A model generated the notes under the pieces. That model saw nothing but the letters and a program-made list of their open reading frames with translations, was not told where the DNA came from and ran no database searches. A program made the position numbers and the translations under genes. From Adiantum capillus-veneris (taxonomy: Eukaryota > Streptophyta > Polypodiopsida > Polypodiales > Pteridaceae): DNA of 64,000 nt. The stretch lies in the NCBI GenBank assembly GCA_014529385.2, contig CM043961.1:11142478-11206477 (forward strand), written 5' to 3'. Shown here piece by piece: positions 11,614 to 24,187 of the stretch; within the stretch, counting starts at the first letter, position 1, and each line of letters begins with the position of its first letter.

Positions 11614-12515
11614 AGATTGTGGATGTCAGATTTCGCTTCGAGAGCGAGATTTTGTGATGCATTTGGGTTCGCTAGTGATTGTGAGAGGTGCCAAGAGTGG
11701 TCCAAGTTACCCATTGCATGTGGATCACGGGAGAGACGGTGTTGTCTTTGTGATCATGCAACCAGGTAGACAGCGAGAGAGCAGGCGAGTCTCTTTTGCT
11801 TGTGGGTTGCAGGATGCTTTGCATGGAGTGCAGAGCAGTGACCTTGTTGTGCAGGTTGCATCTACTGATGCACAGGTAGAGCGGGACAGCTCTAGTGAGT
11901 CACAACAGGATGAGTCATCAGAGGTGATGACAGAGATGACTCACATGGATGCTGAGATGTAGGCTATTGTGGAGTCATTTCTTGATATGCTTATGCCAGA
12001 GCTTGATGCAGATTCAGGACAGATGGATACTCTTGGTACACATGTGATATGTGGTGGGCACGAGGAGTCACTCCACAGCTCGGAGTCAGAGTGCCATGGT
12101 CTCTATGATAGGGGACAGGATTGCCATGAGTTGAAATCTGAGTTGGAGGTGGCAGAGGTTTCCAGGGTTGCATCAACGTTCGGTGTCCTCATGTACAAGA
12201 TGCTGATCTCGAGGCCCGATATAGCAGCTGCAGTGGGAGAATTTACAGCAAGGTTGATTAGTTGTTCGATGACTGATCTCATCATAGCGCATAGGGGAGG
12301 TTTGTAGGTATTGGACCGATACTTGCAGGAGTGCATGAGCTCTTGTAGACTCTTTGCACAACTTGGAGCTAGCTCTGTGTGGCTTCCGCAGCGAGATGTT
12401 TGTTTATCAGTAGAGCCGGATGCACTAGCTCATCGAGAGTCAGTGGGCATAGGTTGAGAGAATCTCTCACCTTCTATTAGTTGTACACTAGTGCTTAAAG
12501 GCACATTGGCCTTTA

Positions 12516-12525
12516 AGTGGGAGGT
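12516..12525 (+). promoter_or_regulatory. polypurine tract of deleted copia element
   Basis: A purine run (AAGTGGGAGG plus one T) lies immediately upstream of the right LTR start TGTTGGGG. This is the expected plus-strand priming site. Confidence 0.75.
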
Positions 12526-12716
12526 TGTTGGGGTTAAGGCCTATGTGCCTTGACCGGTCGCCCAGGTCATGGGCGCCCGCCCATTGTTACCCTATACTTA
12601 TAGTGAGTATATTGTATAGGGGGTGCTGCCACTTCACAATCTGCCCACCCACATCATGTGTGTGTCTCCTTCTCTCTCTCGCACTCTCCGTCTGTGGTGC
12701 TCCCCGATCCCCTTCG
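12526..12716 (+). repeat. 3' LTR of deleted copia element
   Basis: Starts TGTTGGGGTTAAGGCC and ends ATCCCCTTCG, followed directly by target duplication AAAAC. It matches the left LTR over its whole length. Confidence 0.9.
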
Positions 12717-12721
12717 AAAAC

Positions 12722-13170
12722 AAGTGAAAGGGTCATAATGGCTTTCTAAAACAATAAGAAATTGATAAAATGAGTTTAGCTAGAGTTATATAAGGTAAAG
12801 CATTGTTCAGGTGTATCTCTTTTATTAAAGGACTGAGTTTCCTCCTACAAAGAAGCAAACAAGGAATAATAGTCAAATTTTTGAATTTGCAAGAACTTTT
12901 AACTAAGTTCTCACATATTTCACAATTTTTTCTTCCCTTTACCATGGTTTTGCTCATTTAATGTGTGTGTGTGTGTAAAATAAATAAATATATGTATGTG
13001 TATATATGTATATGTATAGAATTTACTAGAATTATGCAAGGTGAAGCTTCACTTTAGCATTCTAAAGCAGAGAATGCAAGTGAAGTCAAGCCCTACAAGG
13101 ATGCAGAATGAAAGGTGAAATAGAAAGATTCATATAATATTTTAAAATGGAAACATTTAAGGTAAGTCTC
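12722..13170. other. unassigned stretch with short TG/TA run
   Basis: No open frame of note. A TG run at about 12962-12976 and a mixed TA/TG run at about 12985-13018 are present. Before the copia insertion this was contiguous with the DNA left of 9068. Confidence 0.4.
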
Positions 13171-13577
13171 CATCCATTAGAAAATTTCGGAGGTCATTTG
13201 GAGGGCCTTGAAAGAAATTGTATTTCTCTCTCTAGAAACTTTTTTTAAAATACACTTGCACCTTGTGAGTACGTCCAAAAGGACAACCAGACACTTTAAA
13301 AAGTAGATTTATATTCTCAATCGTCCTTGAAAACGGTCACTTTTTTATTTAATGTGAGCGTCTTTTTCAGGAGGCAGGTGCGGCGCATTCAAGGCAGCTT
13401 ACGTCATCACTGAAAGTTGAAAAGTCACTAACTGTCAAATAGTGATAGATTTTGAGTCTTTTGACACCACCAATGCGTCCGGAACGCCAAAATACCCTAA
13501 AAACGAATGTCTACTTGTCTCATTCCGACATCCGGAGAGGCAAAAAATGTCAAAAAACCCCCAAAAATTGGCTTTTT

Positions 13578-13637
13578 ACTTAAGGCGCGCGAGGAGGCAT
13601 TCTAAAATGCTAGAATGTCCCTCTGCGCGCCGTTAGT
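13578..13637. repeat. GC-rich hairpin 1 of foldback element
   Basis: The arms AAGGCGCGCGAGG... and ...GCGCGCCGTTAGT enclose GGCATTCTA-AAATGC-TAGAATG. This is an imperfect ~60-bp palindrome in the left arm. Confidence 0.85.
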
Positions 13638-13720
13638 ACAAAGCTCTTTTTAGTGATTTTTGGACAATTATCTTTCAAGAAAGCCTACCCATGTTTCTCT
13701 ATTGCACTTTTGCACCATGC

Positions 13721-13760
<40 letters not shown>

Positions 13761-13825
13761 TCCTTTCTATAGCTTAGCATATTTAAAGAGAGAGAGAGAG
13801 AGAGAGTGAGTGAGAGACTCCCATT

Positions 13826-13886
13826 ACTAACGGCGCGTGTGGAGCATGTTTTGACCTCAAAAAACACCTCCTCGTGCCGTTAGTAT
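13826..13886. repeat. GC-rich hairpin 2 of foldback element
   Basis: ACTAACGGCGCGTGTGGAG pairs imperfectly with CTCCTCGTGCCGTTAGT around a T/A-rich loop. It lies in the loop region between the two long arms. Confidence 0.8.
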
Positions 13887-13984
13887 AAGGTAACAGAAAG
13901 ACTCTCTCTCTCTCTCTCTTTCCCCCGCCTTACTTCCTCTCTCTATAACACTCACATATACACACATAAACTGGTGGATGCACA

Positions 13985-14044
13985 GTACTAAAGGCACGCA
14001 TAGAGACATGCACACCGGTTGTGCCTCTCTACGCGCGCCTATAG

Positions 14045-14047
<3 letters not shown>
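13985..14047. repeat. GC-rich hairpin 3 of foldback element
   Basis: GTACTAAAGGCACGCATAGA pairs imperfectly with TCTCTACGCGCGCCTATAGT around ACCGGTT. It is the most diverged member of the hairpin set. Confidence 0.7.
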
Positions 14048-14096
<49 letters not shown>

Positions 14097-14238
14097 GCTC
14101 TTTCTGTTGTGTGTGTGTGTGTGTGTATGTTATATTTGTGTGTCTGTGTGTTTGTGAGTGTGTGTGTCTCTGTGTGTGTCTGTCTGTGTGTGTGTATGTT
14201 ATATTTGTGTCTCTGTGTGTTTGTGTGTATGTTATATT

Positions 14239-14280
<42 letters not shown>
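14048..14280. repeat. (GA)n and (GT)n microsatellites in foldback loop
   Basis: A GA run of about 45 bp is followed by an interrupted GT-rich stretch in which TATGTTATATTTGTG recurs three times. It ends in a clean GT run to 14280. Confidence 0.92.
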
Positions 14281-14282
<2 letters not shown>

Positions 14283-14460
14283 ATCAAAATGCACTTTGTA
14301 GAATTGTAACAATGGATGCTCACTCTTATAGACCCGAAATTATGATCTCTAAGGCTAAGATGATGAAGGAAAAACCTATGTGATAGATGGAGGCCTTTTT
14401 AGAGAGTTTTTGACATTTTCCTGTCAAAAAGCTCTCTAAAAGAGGAAAAAATGGGCTTTT

Positions 14461-14522
14461 TACTAACGACGCGCGATGAGGCATTCCAAAATTTTGGAAT
14501 GCCCCCTCGCGCGCCGTTAGTA
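14461..14522. repeat. GC-rich hairpin 4 of foldback element
   Basis: ACTAACGACGCGCGATGAGG pairs with CCCTCGCGCGCCGTTAGT around the perfect inner palindrome GCATTCCAAAATTTTGGAATGC (22 bp, 14480-14501). It is the mirror counterpart of hairpin 1 in the right arm. Confidence 0.88.
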
Positions 14523-14938
14523 AAATGTTCTTTTAGGGGTTTTTGACATTCTTTGCCTCTTTGGATGTTGGAGCTAGGCAATTGGACATTCATTTCTAAG
14601 ATATTTGGGTGTTCCGGACGCATTGACAGTATCAAAAGTTTCAAAATCTTCCACCACTTGATATTTTTGTAACTTTTTGAATTCTAGTGATGACGTAAGC
14701 CGTATCAAATGCACCGCATCTACCTTCTGAAAAAGGTGCTCGCATTAAATGAAAGAGAGTGATCGTCTTCAAGGACCACCAGATTATTAAATGAGGAGAG
14801 GGACACCTTTTATATTTTTGTTAATATCAATCTATTTTTCTACGTAATGTAGGCTCTTCTCTCATTGGAGGAGCTTATTTTCCTCTCTCTTCCAAAAGGC
14901 CCTCCAAAAGACCTCCGAAATCTCCTAATGGTGGCATT

Positions 14939-15140
14939 GAAACAATGAAAGTATGCCTAACCCAACTCAACACTAAGGCTTATTTTAGAAAGCCAAACAT
15001 ATTGAATCATCCCAGTAGGTATGTATGCATGTCTCACTGAGGAGAATCAACCAAGATGCTACCAAGAAAGCAAAAGAAAAAAAGGAGGGTGAAGGCGTAG
15101 CAAGTTAAGGAAGAGAGAGAGGAAGAGAGAGAGGGAGAGA
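14939..15140. other. unassigned stretch
   Basis: Short purine-rich sequence with GAGAGGAAG runs at 15107-15142 and no gene signal. Confidence 0.4.
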
Positions 15141-15141
15141 G

Positions 15142-15934
15142 ATGAAGATGACGTGCGTCATTATGAGTGAGAAAATTCCCAAAATACTCCTCAAGTTTCA
15201 AAAATTCCCAGAATGCGCTTTATCTATTTTGTTGGATTGTTCTGAGATTTTCATGTTGTCATGTGTTAACGCAATGGAGAAAGCGACAGAGGGGGATTTT
15301 TTTTGCTGCCTGCATGAGCACGATGAGGAGAGACAGACGCGGTCTCCATGTTTCTTGGTGATGTGCAAAGCGGACACCTCTTTCTCCCTTCCTCTGTGTC
15401 GCAGTGGTCTGCACGGGAGCCAGCGAGTGTAGCACGAGGGAAGGCTTTGAAAGTGAGTGGTTTGATCCGAGTTGTTGCAGCACGGCACTAAGGGGGAGAA
15501 ATTCTCATAACAAGACCATCGTGCGCTTTCTTCTGAGTGAGGAGCTTGGCTGGAGTGTGCAATCAGCAACGCAAGGGGGCAAGACAGTGAGGATGACCCA
15601 TGAACAAATAGGAAGCCAAGGCGATGATTATGTAGAGCACGCCATGGGCACATTGGTGCCCGGGTTGAGCAGGGCGGCGACTTCAGCTGTGCTGGGAACG
15701 CTGAGCTGGGTTTCCAAGGTAGAGCTCGACAGCACGAGGAAAGGATTGCAAGTAGGAGGTAACGAAGGCAACGACCATACAAGAGGTCTGATGGGGCGAG
15801 GCATGAACAGGCAATGGAGCCTATGGTTGAGGATTACTTTTCTTTTTGCCAAGAGGGGCCAGGAAACGGGATCTGGTGAGATTCGGCTTAATGAAAAGAG
15901 ACCGAGCATTAAGTCAAGTGGATCTACTTTTTAA
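15142..15934. other. overlapping unexplained ORFs on both strands
   Basis: This block has a 176-codon frame on plus (15404-15934) and a 194-codon frame on minus (15782-15198), and is richer in GC than its neighbours. Neither translation shows a domain I recognise. The plus frame contains a Gly/Arg-rich middle (GGNEGNDHTRGLMGRGMN). The minus frame has Cys, Ser and His scattered without a zinc-finger pattern. With frames open on both strands the coding strand cannot be chosen. Chance open frames in a less AT-rich block are a fair alternative to a captured gene fragment. Confidence 0.3.
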
Positions 15935-16290
15935 AATATTGTGTGTGTATTGTGTACTTACCTGTACAATTATCAAGTGCTTATTGTAACAAGGTGGCTT
16001 TGTCCTTGCATATAATATACAATCAATTAAAAGTATAGATTGTAAGTATGCAAAGCATGCGTGCGTATGCGTACACACACACACACAAAGGAAAAATTTA
16101 GGTTACAACTCTTGCAAACCTATTTTTGAGGAGATGGATATAGATTGATCTAGGTGGAGAGAGCTTTTTTTGCACCACGAACACCCACTGCCACTAGTTG
16201 TTGCCCATTGTCGCCTCCACCACTGGTGATAGGTGGCCTTTCCTTTGAGTTTCCACAACCTCTACATTGTGCCACTAACCTCCAACCCTC

Positions 16291-16354
<64 letters not shown>

Positions 16355-16542
16355 GTAGAGTCCTCTATGTCTCCCTTTATATCCCTTTCTTTTATATCTT
16401 CTCTCCCTCTATCTCTCCCTCTCTCTCTCCTCTCTCTCTCTCTCTAATCCCCCTCTCTCGCTCTCTATCAATCTCTTTTCTATTTCTCTCTCTCATTATC
16501 TCTCCTTCTCTCTCTTCCATTCCTCTCCTTCCCCCCTCTCTC

Positions 16543-16547
<5 letters not shown>
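15935..16547. repeat. non-coding stretch with (TC)n tracts
   Basis: No gene is supported. A clean TC run of about 60 bp lies at 16290-16352, followed by a pyrimidine-rich stretch (16370-16540) with interrupted CTCTCC repeats. A short CA run is at about 16073-16086. Confidence 0.85.
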
Positions 16548-16586
<39 letters not shown>

Positions 16587-19053
16587 GCTGTTTTAAATTA
16601 ATACATATACACAAAAGAACATAATAGCTCAAAATAGAGATGGCTTAGACAAGTGACAAGAGTAGCACGAAAACAACTCAGTCTTTGAATTATTTTTGCA
16701 CATAGATATAAGAATGAGATCTCATTCTAATGGTTTTGTATATGGGGTAGTCAATATTGATTGTCTTATAATGTGACAAGAGTAAGGATGGAAAGCAACC
16801 AAGCCAAAAAAATTCCAAGAAATGATAGAGTCATCACCTACATCCATTCAAACAAAACAACATATATGCTAGCCTTGAATGCGTTTTATAAGTGTCAATG
16901 GACTTCATCAATTGTTATCCATGTCCATCTTACAACCTTTTTAACCTAAAAAACAACTCTCCAAAGTAGTTCTTGCTTTTTTTCAACTATAATGTGTGTG
17001 TTATTTTTGTTCCTTTTCATATTCATTTTAAAGTTGTAATCAAAAAGGTCATCATTCCTTTGAGATCCAAGTGAGATATTGTAAGTTATAGATATGGTTA
17101 ATAAATACCCATTTTTTAAGCCCTTAAATAGTTTATTTACGTAGTTTAAAATGTTCATCAAAAGACCATTACCCCTTCTTATCCAAGTGTATTACACCCA
17201 ACTTTTATCCCAATTTTAACGTAACCTTCTACAAATCACTCCAATAGGTATACCGCTCAAAAAATTTCTTTGATTCTTTTTTAAGGTTTTTAAAGTTGCC
17301 ATGATTTCAAAATGTTTTTGCATAGTCCACGCTTGTGATCCATTTAGAAAAAATCACTACTTCAGCCACACACGCTACTTTAAAACAACTAGCCACAGAA
17401 GTTGAGATAAAAAGAATGGCTTTTATGCCAAAGAATCCAATGCTTCAACTAAAGCTATCAAACTATGCTATTACCACTTTTAAGTGCTCCTAGGACAAGA
17501 TTTAAATGGAAGAAATCCAAACCAAAGATAGAGCCAAATTTTTCTCAATCACTCTTGAAAAAATTTGACTAAATAACTGAGTGAGAGTATTTCAAAAAGT
17601 GCATAGCCAATCAATCAACATAGAAAAAGGTTAACAGAAAGTCAAGACAGTAGGCAAACACCGCGTGTTTTTTCTTTAATCCAAAAACAACAACATTCTA
17701 GAGTATGTGCAACCCACATATAGAGTATTCCAACGAAAATATCGACAGTTTACAAGGCGAGTTGCGTGTGTGTGTCTCTTTTTTTTAAAAAGAAAACCAA
17801 TGTAGAGCCTGTGTTAAACACCGTAAAACACATCAAGCACCAACATTACCCAGCCAGGTGTAGCACCAACAGTATGGTACGTATCAAGCAGATCGTGTGG
17901 AGGTTTTAAACCTAATATGTAAAAATTAAAGGTTCTGAAAACAAAAACCCCACCATGTAGTACAGACAGCAAAGCCCATTTCGCTCTATTAACCACAATA
18001 CCATTTAAATCAATTAACTGATTGAGAATACTCAAGTGGGCAAGGTGCCAACCCCTCATTTTTTATAACCAAAAACTATGTGATAGACCATCATTTCATG
18101 CCAGATAGCAAGACAAGAAACATCCAAAGGTCAAGATAGTAAGCGCCATCTTTGTGTAGATAAGGCCTTCTTTAAATACATACTAATGCAAATATTCCAA
18201 CAGAAAAACCATTAAAGCACATGCATTGTGCAGTAGTATGTAACACAAAACCCAAGTAATAGCTACAAACCAGAAGCAGATAAGCACAAACCTGAGATGG
18301 TTGTTTCACTAATTCCATAATTCTCAGCAAGCGGCAATGCACGATCTCCTCTCTATCACATACACACAACAAAGACTAAGTGAGGGGCCGAAGCAACCCT
18401 CACCTCATTTTATAGCAGAGGCACATGGTTGAGGCCTCTTGTGTTGAACAAGGCGACGAGTCCCCCCATGATCTGATCATTCACCACGTGCGTGTTTCCA
18501 GGTAAAACCATACCCGATGCAGCCACCATGGGTAACACAATAGAAGCTATATGATGAGAGAGGGAAGGAAAGGGTAGGAGTATGCACGGTAGATCAAGTT
18601 TTCATGCATATGATAAATAGGGGTTATGCGACAGGGGAAGAGAGAGAAGGGGGGCAGCAAGGTCGTAAAAGCCCCTTGTAAGAATAAGTTGGAGTCAAAA
18701 CATATTTAAGTGCCACATTCAGAGAGTTAGAATTACCACGCTCCCAACAAGGGTGTCCTCCAATGAGGGCCATAGGAGATAAGTAGTATATGAAAAGCCA
18801 CCAGGTGTGGAGCCCCCCGCAAGAGAGAGATACACTAGTCACCCCAAGGGGAAATCCCCTTTTATTTTAAGTGGTCAGGATGGTTTAGGATTTAAAAAAT
18901 TGATCAAGGTTCAAGGTATCCACCACTGTTAATAGAAACATGCTTCAAAGCAAAACTGTTGTCAATATGAGCGTGCTCACATTAGTAGCTATAACATGAA
19001 CTTCGTAAAGGGAAACCCTAATCTGTCAGAGACAATTTTTTTGAGGGAGTGAG
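16548..19053 (+). repeat. family T, copy a: LTR-like segment
   Basis: The segment begins with (TG)n (16548-16584) and runs to a purine tract, GAGGGAGTGAG, at 19043-19053. It is repeated in direct orientation at 51327-53858; for example TTTTAAATTAAT-CATATACAC, GACAAG-GTAGCAC and AATAGGTATACCGCTC occur in both. Parts also match 20632-22200 and 22587-24187, such as ACCTGCATCCAT... followed by GTGTCAATGGAC. Position, repetition and the following purine tract suggest a degraded LTR plus leader of a family of retrotransposons. No reading frame is conserved. Confidence 0.7.
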
Positions 19054-20588
<1,535 letters not shown>

Positions 20589-20630
20589 TGTGAGGGTCTG
20601 GGTTTAATCAAGTATGGCCAATAGAAGTAC

Positions 20631-20682
<52 letters not shown>

Positions 20683-22263
20683 GCTTTAACTTATATAATA
20701 AGACATAAATGAACTTCTACATTCAAAAGACAGTTGGCTCTAGAGAAAAGGTAAAAATTAGTACAAAAACAACTCAGTGTTAGAATTATCTTTGTACATG
20801 GCATATGAGAATGAAGCCACATTCCAGTATACAATGATAATGATCCAATAAAGAATTACTTCCCAAGTGGGAGGAGCAAGTGTACTATCTGACAGACAAT
20901 AGCTTTAAGCCAAAAAAATTCTAAGAAAGGACAAATTCCTCACCTGCATTCATCCAAACAAGACAACAGATTTGTTAGTCTTGGATGTGTATTAGAGGTG
21001 TCAATGGACTATATCAGTTATTATCCATGTCCACGTTACAACTCTTTTTACCTTAAAACCATTGTCCAAAGTGTTCTGCCTTTTAGTTCTTTAGTTTTTA
21101 ATGAAAAAGTTTATTATCTCATTTAAAGGTAGTAATTATAAGTATGATTTCTATATAGCCCATTGTTTTATAAGACCTTAAATAGATATTTAACATATAT
21201 ATCATTTTGATCAAAAGTCCATCACCTCTTTTGATCCAAGTGTCCTATTTTCACCTATAGGTTAGTTTGTCTCTCATAATATTCATCCTTCGGGGCCAAC
21301 CTTACCATTAAAGGAAAAAAACCAAATTTATAAGCTACGCTTTATCAAAATATACCAGTCTCACGGCAATACACAGTAACGAAAGATCTCCTTTATTTTA
21401 TTGTTCAACCACGACATAACCTAGCCCCAGGATTATGATTATGCAAGGATACCTAGAAGCCTCAACCATAAGGCAATACCCAAGTTTATGAATTTTTTTT
21501 GGGGTCATAGCCGACAATAATGAAAAGACCAACTTCCTATTAAAAAAAAACCAGAAAAACATAAGTACTCAGTGTGACCGGTTTGTGGATTACAAGGCCC
21601 TTGATCCCTCAATGAACATCACCAAAAAAGTAAATATTGTAAGCTATATTTTTTACCAACCATCCTACAAACATTCGGTTCATGCACAGTATGCAGTTGC
21701 GGTACAATATTATCATAAAACCCCTTTTAAAGCCAGTCGGTAACTGCTCGGATTAGAAAATAAATACCCTATCCTAGTTCATGCACAGTATGCAGTTGTG
21801 GAATAGTATTCAAGAAAAAACCTTCCTACAGTGAATCAGTTCATGCATAGTATGTATTCCCAGCATAATATCTCAAAAACACCAGCAAAAAGCCAATCGA
21901 TAATTGTACCAATAGCCAAAAATACCCAAACTTATCATAGGAATAGGACCAACCTGAGTTGGTAGTTCAACCACCTCCATAGCGGCACGATATCAAAGCT
22001 CTCACACTTCACTTTGAAGTACAGTGTATAGTAATACAGTCAAGCCAGACAGAGAGAGCGAGGGCGTGAAATGTTAGGGTAGTGCAACATTTTATGCATA
22101 ATAGGCATAGGGGTAGGTACCCATGTGAGGATAGATGGGAGAGGTATTCCCCCAAAGTAAACCATACTAATTTCTTTAAGGAAATTAGACTAAGGTACAT
22201 AGTAACCTTTGTGAGAGGAAAAAGGGGGAAAAATTTTATATTTTAAGCTACTGCATAAGTATG

Positions 22264-22265
<2 letters not shown>
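20589..22265 (+). repeat. family T, copy b: LTR-like segment
   Basis: It starts TGTGAGGGTCTGGGTTTAAT directly after the purine run AGGGAGAGAG, followed by a TG run at 20632-20678. It then has diverged versions of copy a phrases (AACAACTCAGTGTTAGAATTA, GGTGTCAATGGAC, TTATTATCCATGTCCA). TTCATGCA-AGTATG-AGT recurs at about 21680, 21778 and 21839, an internal short repeat. No coding sequence is visible. Confidence 0.65.
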
Positions 22266-22362
<97 letters not shown>

Positions 22363-22364
22363 GT
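22266..22364. repeat. (TG)n(CG)n microsatellite
   Basis: A TG run of about 80 bp is followed by CG and TG alternation to 22364. It flanks the left side of the short PLE remnant. Confidence 0.95.
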
Positions 22365-22555
22365 TTACCCACCCTATCCCAAGCGCCATACACAATGGGT
22401 TGATAGTAGGCCCATTGTGTATGGGCCTACTGCTTAATTAAAGAAATGAGATTTTCAATTAATACGTAAGCCTTAGTGATAGCATTAATTAGGTCGATTC
22501 TCTTGAAGCCATTGAGGCAGAATTTTTGAATGAGATGATTGATGTCTTCCAATGC

Positions 22556-22556
<1 letters not shown>
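22365..22556 (-). mobile_element. 5'-truncated Penelope-like element, 3' end only
   Basis: This segment matches 48215-48404, the 3' end of the longer PLE, including the C-terminal coding phrase (in minus sense HLIKKFC-NGFKR-DLINAITK region) and the hairpin-forming 3' UTR (CCATACACAATGGG and CCCATTGTGTATGG, 22386-22425). It is bounded by TG tracts on both sides (22266-22364 and 22558-22586). It looks like a severely truncated PLE copy inserted within a TG microsatellite of a family-T LTR. Confidence 0.78.

Positions 22557-22557
<1 letters not shown>

Positions 22558-22586
<29 letters not shown>
22558..22586. repeat. (TG)n microsatellite
   Basis: TG run of about 29 bp that forms the right flank of the short PLE remnant. 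Confidence 0.95.
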
Positions 22587-22589
<3 letters not shown>

Positions 22590-23030
22590 TTTGATCACAA
22601 TTATCCTATCAATACACAGATGAAAAAGTCATAGACCAATATACTGAACAATAAGAGGACACAACTTGTATATTCATCATTGCAAATTACAAGCAGTGCA
22701 TAGTATAGGCCCCAAAGTCCTTCAAGTTATGAGATACATTGCCTCATTTACCATTGTACCAAAGAACATGTTGTTCAAGAGATGTTTTTTTTTAAAAATA
22801 CACTCCCACTCTTACAGACATACACATGCAGCACCAAAAAGGTAATGAGAGCCCTGTTACCTGCATCCATACATAGAACAAACAGATGTGTTAGTTCTAA
22901 TGTGTTTTACAGGTGTCAATGAGCTCATCCACGTGTCATAGATGTCCACCAAAATGGTGACACAAGTATGACCATGAGGTGAGCGAGTAAAAGGAAATGT
23001 ATATACATCTGTGTGGAAAAAACTAGAGGA

Positions 23031-23119
<89 letters not shown>

Positions 23120-24187
23120 TATATATATATATATATAAAAAAAACATCTGTGTCACCATACTTATGGCATGCTGAATAGTGATAAGATGTAACTTAAGGT
23201 ATGCTGTGAAAACTTTTTGTAAGCCCTTTAATGAGGCTTTTCCAACTCTCAAATAACCAAAACATACTTACCTTGTCAGTATCAAGAGAACCCATGTATG
23301 GGTCCTTATCCATTTTTGTGAAAAACTTGTTTTTACATGAACCAAATCTCAAAAGACCACTTTATTTTGATAGCAAATAACTAATATTTTGACCAAAGTC
23401 CATTTGTAGAGGGATTTAACTAAGCCAAGAGGATGTTTTTATTAGCTATTTTATGTACAAATGAGTGAGTAGAAAGTCAAACCTTCTTGCCATGTTATGG
23501 CCAGCAAGCAAAGCATCCAAACAAGCAGCAACTAGAGTCTAAATACCATATTGCCATGCTACATTGTAATCACACGGTGTAAAAATTCAAGCTAAGACTC
23601 ACACAAAGAGCCTCACAAAGACAGACATGCTTCAAAGATAGAAGGAAGCAGGACTATAGGTTTCTGAACAGCAAAACAAAGCATCTATCATTAGGTAATA
23701 CCAAGGAAACCATCCAAACCAGCAACAGCTAGAGTCTAAATACCATATTGCCATGCTACTTGGTAATCACAGCATTATACACAGTGTAAAAATTCAAGCT
23801 AAGACTTGCACATAGAGCCTCACAAAGACAGCCAAACATTGTAATGCTATGTCCCAAATATGCAGAGCATCCATTAATACCATGTTTTTTTAAACAAAAC
23901 CAGGCACGCTTTAGAAACAGAGAACCAAAGGTAAAGGTTTATAAGAACCTATGAAGTAGGCGGTGGAGCAGAAGGTGTAGAAATAACAATCGACATCTGT
24001 GCAAAAGCTTAGAACTAAGTGAGTGTAAGCGCTCACCTTTATAATGTCGTTTGTGCAGCTATCCATTTGGCCTCGAGTGTAACCATCCATGGAGAATCTT
24101 GCCTCATAGTGGCGCCAGGGTGTTTACCCATTTTTGAGTATGCCTGCATCTGCAGCAACAACGTGGATGGATCCAGCCATAAAGCCC
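22587..24187 (+). repeat. family T, copy c: LTR-like segment with primer-site-like end
   Basis: Diverged family-T sequence (GTTACCTGCATCCAT, then GGTGTCAATGAGC) with an inserted (AG)n tract at 23036-23114 and a TA run at 23115-23138. From 22999 to 24187 it is a direct repeat of 46908-47967. Within it, about 23520-23610 and 23710-23830 repeat each other (AGAGTCTAAATACCATATTG...). Near 24109 TGGCGCCAGGGTG follows CTTGCCTCATAG and resembles the TGGCGCC start of plant gypsy primer sites, so the LTR may end there. At 24187 the match to copy d stops and the minus-strand coiled-coil ORF begins. Confidence 0.7.

Larger units (their letters stand above)
9073..12716 (+). mobile_element. internally deleted Ty1/copia element (non-autonomous)
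   Basis: Near-identical LTRs of about 190 bp (9073 to about 9267, and 12526-12716) both begin TGTTGGGGTTAAGGCC. They are flanked by the 5-bp duplication AAAAC at 9068-9072 and 12717-12721. A decayed primer site, ATTGCTATTAGAG, follows the left LTR and resembles the initiator-Met site TGGTATCAGAG. A polypurine tract, AAGTGGGAGG, precedes the right LTR. The ~3.26-kb interior has a long leader, then gag, zinc knuckle and protease remnants (10803-11613). It then has only scraps of the end of pol (about 11600-12310, including an SRPDIAAAVG-like copia RT/RNase H motif). Integrase and most of RT are missing, so mobilisation would have needed enzymes in trans. Confidence 0.92.
13172..14938. mobile_element. 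foldback element with ~500-bp inverted arms
   Basis: The left arm (about 13172-13680) and the reverse complement of the right arm (about 14400-14938) share long stretches: TTTCGGAGGTC with GGAGGGCC, GTCCTTGAA, AATGCGTCCGGAAC, GAGGCAAA-AATGTCAAAAA, and GGCGCGCGAGG-GGCATTC. The ~0.7-kb loop holds (TC)n, (GA)n and (GT)n tracts plus two more hairpins. No transposase is encoded. Long inverted arms with a non-coding centre fit a non-autonomous DNA transposon or foldback element. The AACGGCGCG...CGCCGTTA hairpins recall subterminal repeats of plant CACTA elements, but I do not see a clear CACTA terminus or target duplication. Confidence 0.75.
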
